Origin: Nemopilema nomurai
Lineage: Eukaryota; Cnidaria; Scyphozoa; Rhizostomeae; Rhizostomatidae
Assembly: GCA_003864495.1 (NCBI GenBank)
Contig: ML133442.1
Location: 1,615,731-1,679,730 of the forward strand
DNA: 64,000 nucleotides
Direction of reading: 5' to 3'
Shown here: positions 63,157-64,000 of the stretch, in pieces
How positions within the stretch are numbered: position 1 is the stretch's first letter
Layout: each line of letters starts with the position of its first letter
Made by a program: the position numbers and the translations under genes
The notes under the pieces: generated by a model
What the model was told of the DNA's origin: nothing
Seen by the model: only the letters and a program-made list of their open reading frames with translations
Database searches by the model: none

Positions 63157-64000
63157 CTTTGTTAGCTCACTTGCGGCGGCTTCACCTTCTCCAACTGAGG
63201 CTTCTTCCGCATGTTGGTGTTGCCCATTTGGACTTCCCTCCCCCTTGGGTCTTCGTCAGCCATTTTTCCCCTGAGCCGTTTCGGAGCAGCCCTTTTAACG
63301 TTCACTTACTCACGTAAACACCTTGCAGTGTCAATGCAAGATGTAGAGACATCAGAATAAAACACAGATATCAAATTACACTTCGCTGGATTCATCCTTT
63401 GCTGCATTGAAGCACTTTACCACATCGGGCACGTTTTGAGCACACACGTCGGTGTCAAATGACAACAGGGACTCCGACGAGGTCAAGGGGGGATGAAAAG
63501 TTTTCTGCGAATAAACCAAATGAGCTAAAGAAGTTTTGAATAAATTTAAGAACGTTAATTAGGAAAAAATGGGGGCTTTACCTCCATTAATTTACCGACA
63601 GGGTTGATTAAAGATGGTTAATCATAGCGCACAAATTTTACAATCTAGTACCGTAGTGGTTGCTTTGTGTCTAAGTTGGATGTAACAAAAGTGCAAATCT
63701 AATTCTTCCCTGAAATACCGACACGCTGTTATGATTGTTTTAACTTTTACCGATAGGCAAAAAATTACCGACGGCTTCTACAAAAAGTGGGGGTGTGACA
63801 CCCCCACACCCCTACTTCGGCACCCCCCTGTATACCTCCCCATTTCCCATAGTCAGGGGCCCTAAACCAGTGAAGGCGTGTGTATATAAGTAGTTCCAGT
63901 CTTCAAGATAGAGATTTCTGTGAAACTCAAGGTGTAATGGGGTTTGGGTAGGTAGAGATCGACAGCGAGAGATAGCGTGCAACTCGTATTGAGGTTTCGA
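63157..64000. other. CLIC upstream region
   Basis: The 5' leader and promoter of the CLIC gene. It includes an upstream ATG at 63,263 with a short frame starting MADEDPRGREV, and the 21-bp palindrome at 63,787-63,807 next to C-rich repeats. Beyond 63,300 no coding exon is seen. Confidence 0.55.
63787..63807. repeat. Perfect 10-bp palindrome
   Basis: GTGGGGGTGT, one base, then ACACCCCCAC: perfect 10-bp arms around a single base. The surrounding sequence (63,720-63,840) has repeated ACCGA motifs and C-runs, reminiscent of a mobile-element end. Confidence 0.85.

Noticed and set aside
1..64000. tRNA, rRNA or other structured RNA genes
   Set aside because: No cloverleaf with A/B boxes, rRNA core or snRNA motif was recognised by eye; a tRNAscan-SE or Infernal run would be the decisive test.

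Overview
This is nuclear DNA from an animal, most likely an invertebrate. It is AT-rich, its genes are split by GT-AG introns of about 100 bp to 3.5 kb, and the intergenic gaps hold decayed transposons and simple repeats. The proteins are recognisable relatives of human ones but clearly diverged. The style would fit a cnidarian or another non-vertebrate metazoan, but nothing here fixes the species.

Layout: (1) 1-11,296, plus strand: most of CTC1, the large subunit of the CST telomere-replication complex; its 5' end lies outside the window. (2) 13,993-18,037, plus: a two-exon Rab39 GTPase with a transposon in its intron. (3) 18-26 kb: gene-poor, with one candidate secreted Cys-rich peptide gene at 22,177-22,500. 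(4) 26,309-30,434, plus: a complete eight-exon UBE2J1, the tail-anchored ER-associated ubiquitin-conjugating enzyme. (5) 31,614-35,365, minus: two-exon lysosomal beta-mannosidase, tail-to-tail with UBE2J1. (6) 38,038-43,618, minus: a nine-exon DUF4140/DUF4139 protein. (7) 44.5-48.9 kb: a transposon graveyard in which a P-element-like transposase remnant is interrupted by a hAT-type non-autonomous element with a near-perfect 8-bp target duplication. (8) 48,946-54,341, minus: OSTM1, the lysosomal ClC-7 partner, with a long Ser/Thr-rich lumenal extension. (9) 56,845-63,156, minus: a chloride-intracellular-channel (CLIC) gene whose N-terminal region contains seven 33-residue repeats, a CLIC6/parchorin-like layout; its introns hold a transposon copy and a hAT transposase remnant.

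I see no operon logic and no rRNA, tRNA or CRISPR. Rab39, UBE2J1, beta-mannosidase, OSTM1 and CLIC all relate to endomembranes or lysosomes, but seven unrelated neighbours in an animal genome are most simply a chance assortment. The most notable items are the candidate peptide precursor, the nested transposons, the three-copy AAGGAAC-rich element family, the mucin-like OSTM1, and the repeat-bearing CLIC with a possible frameshift near its start. Exon boundaries were joined by hand from splice consensus and phase matching, not by alignment or transcripts.
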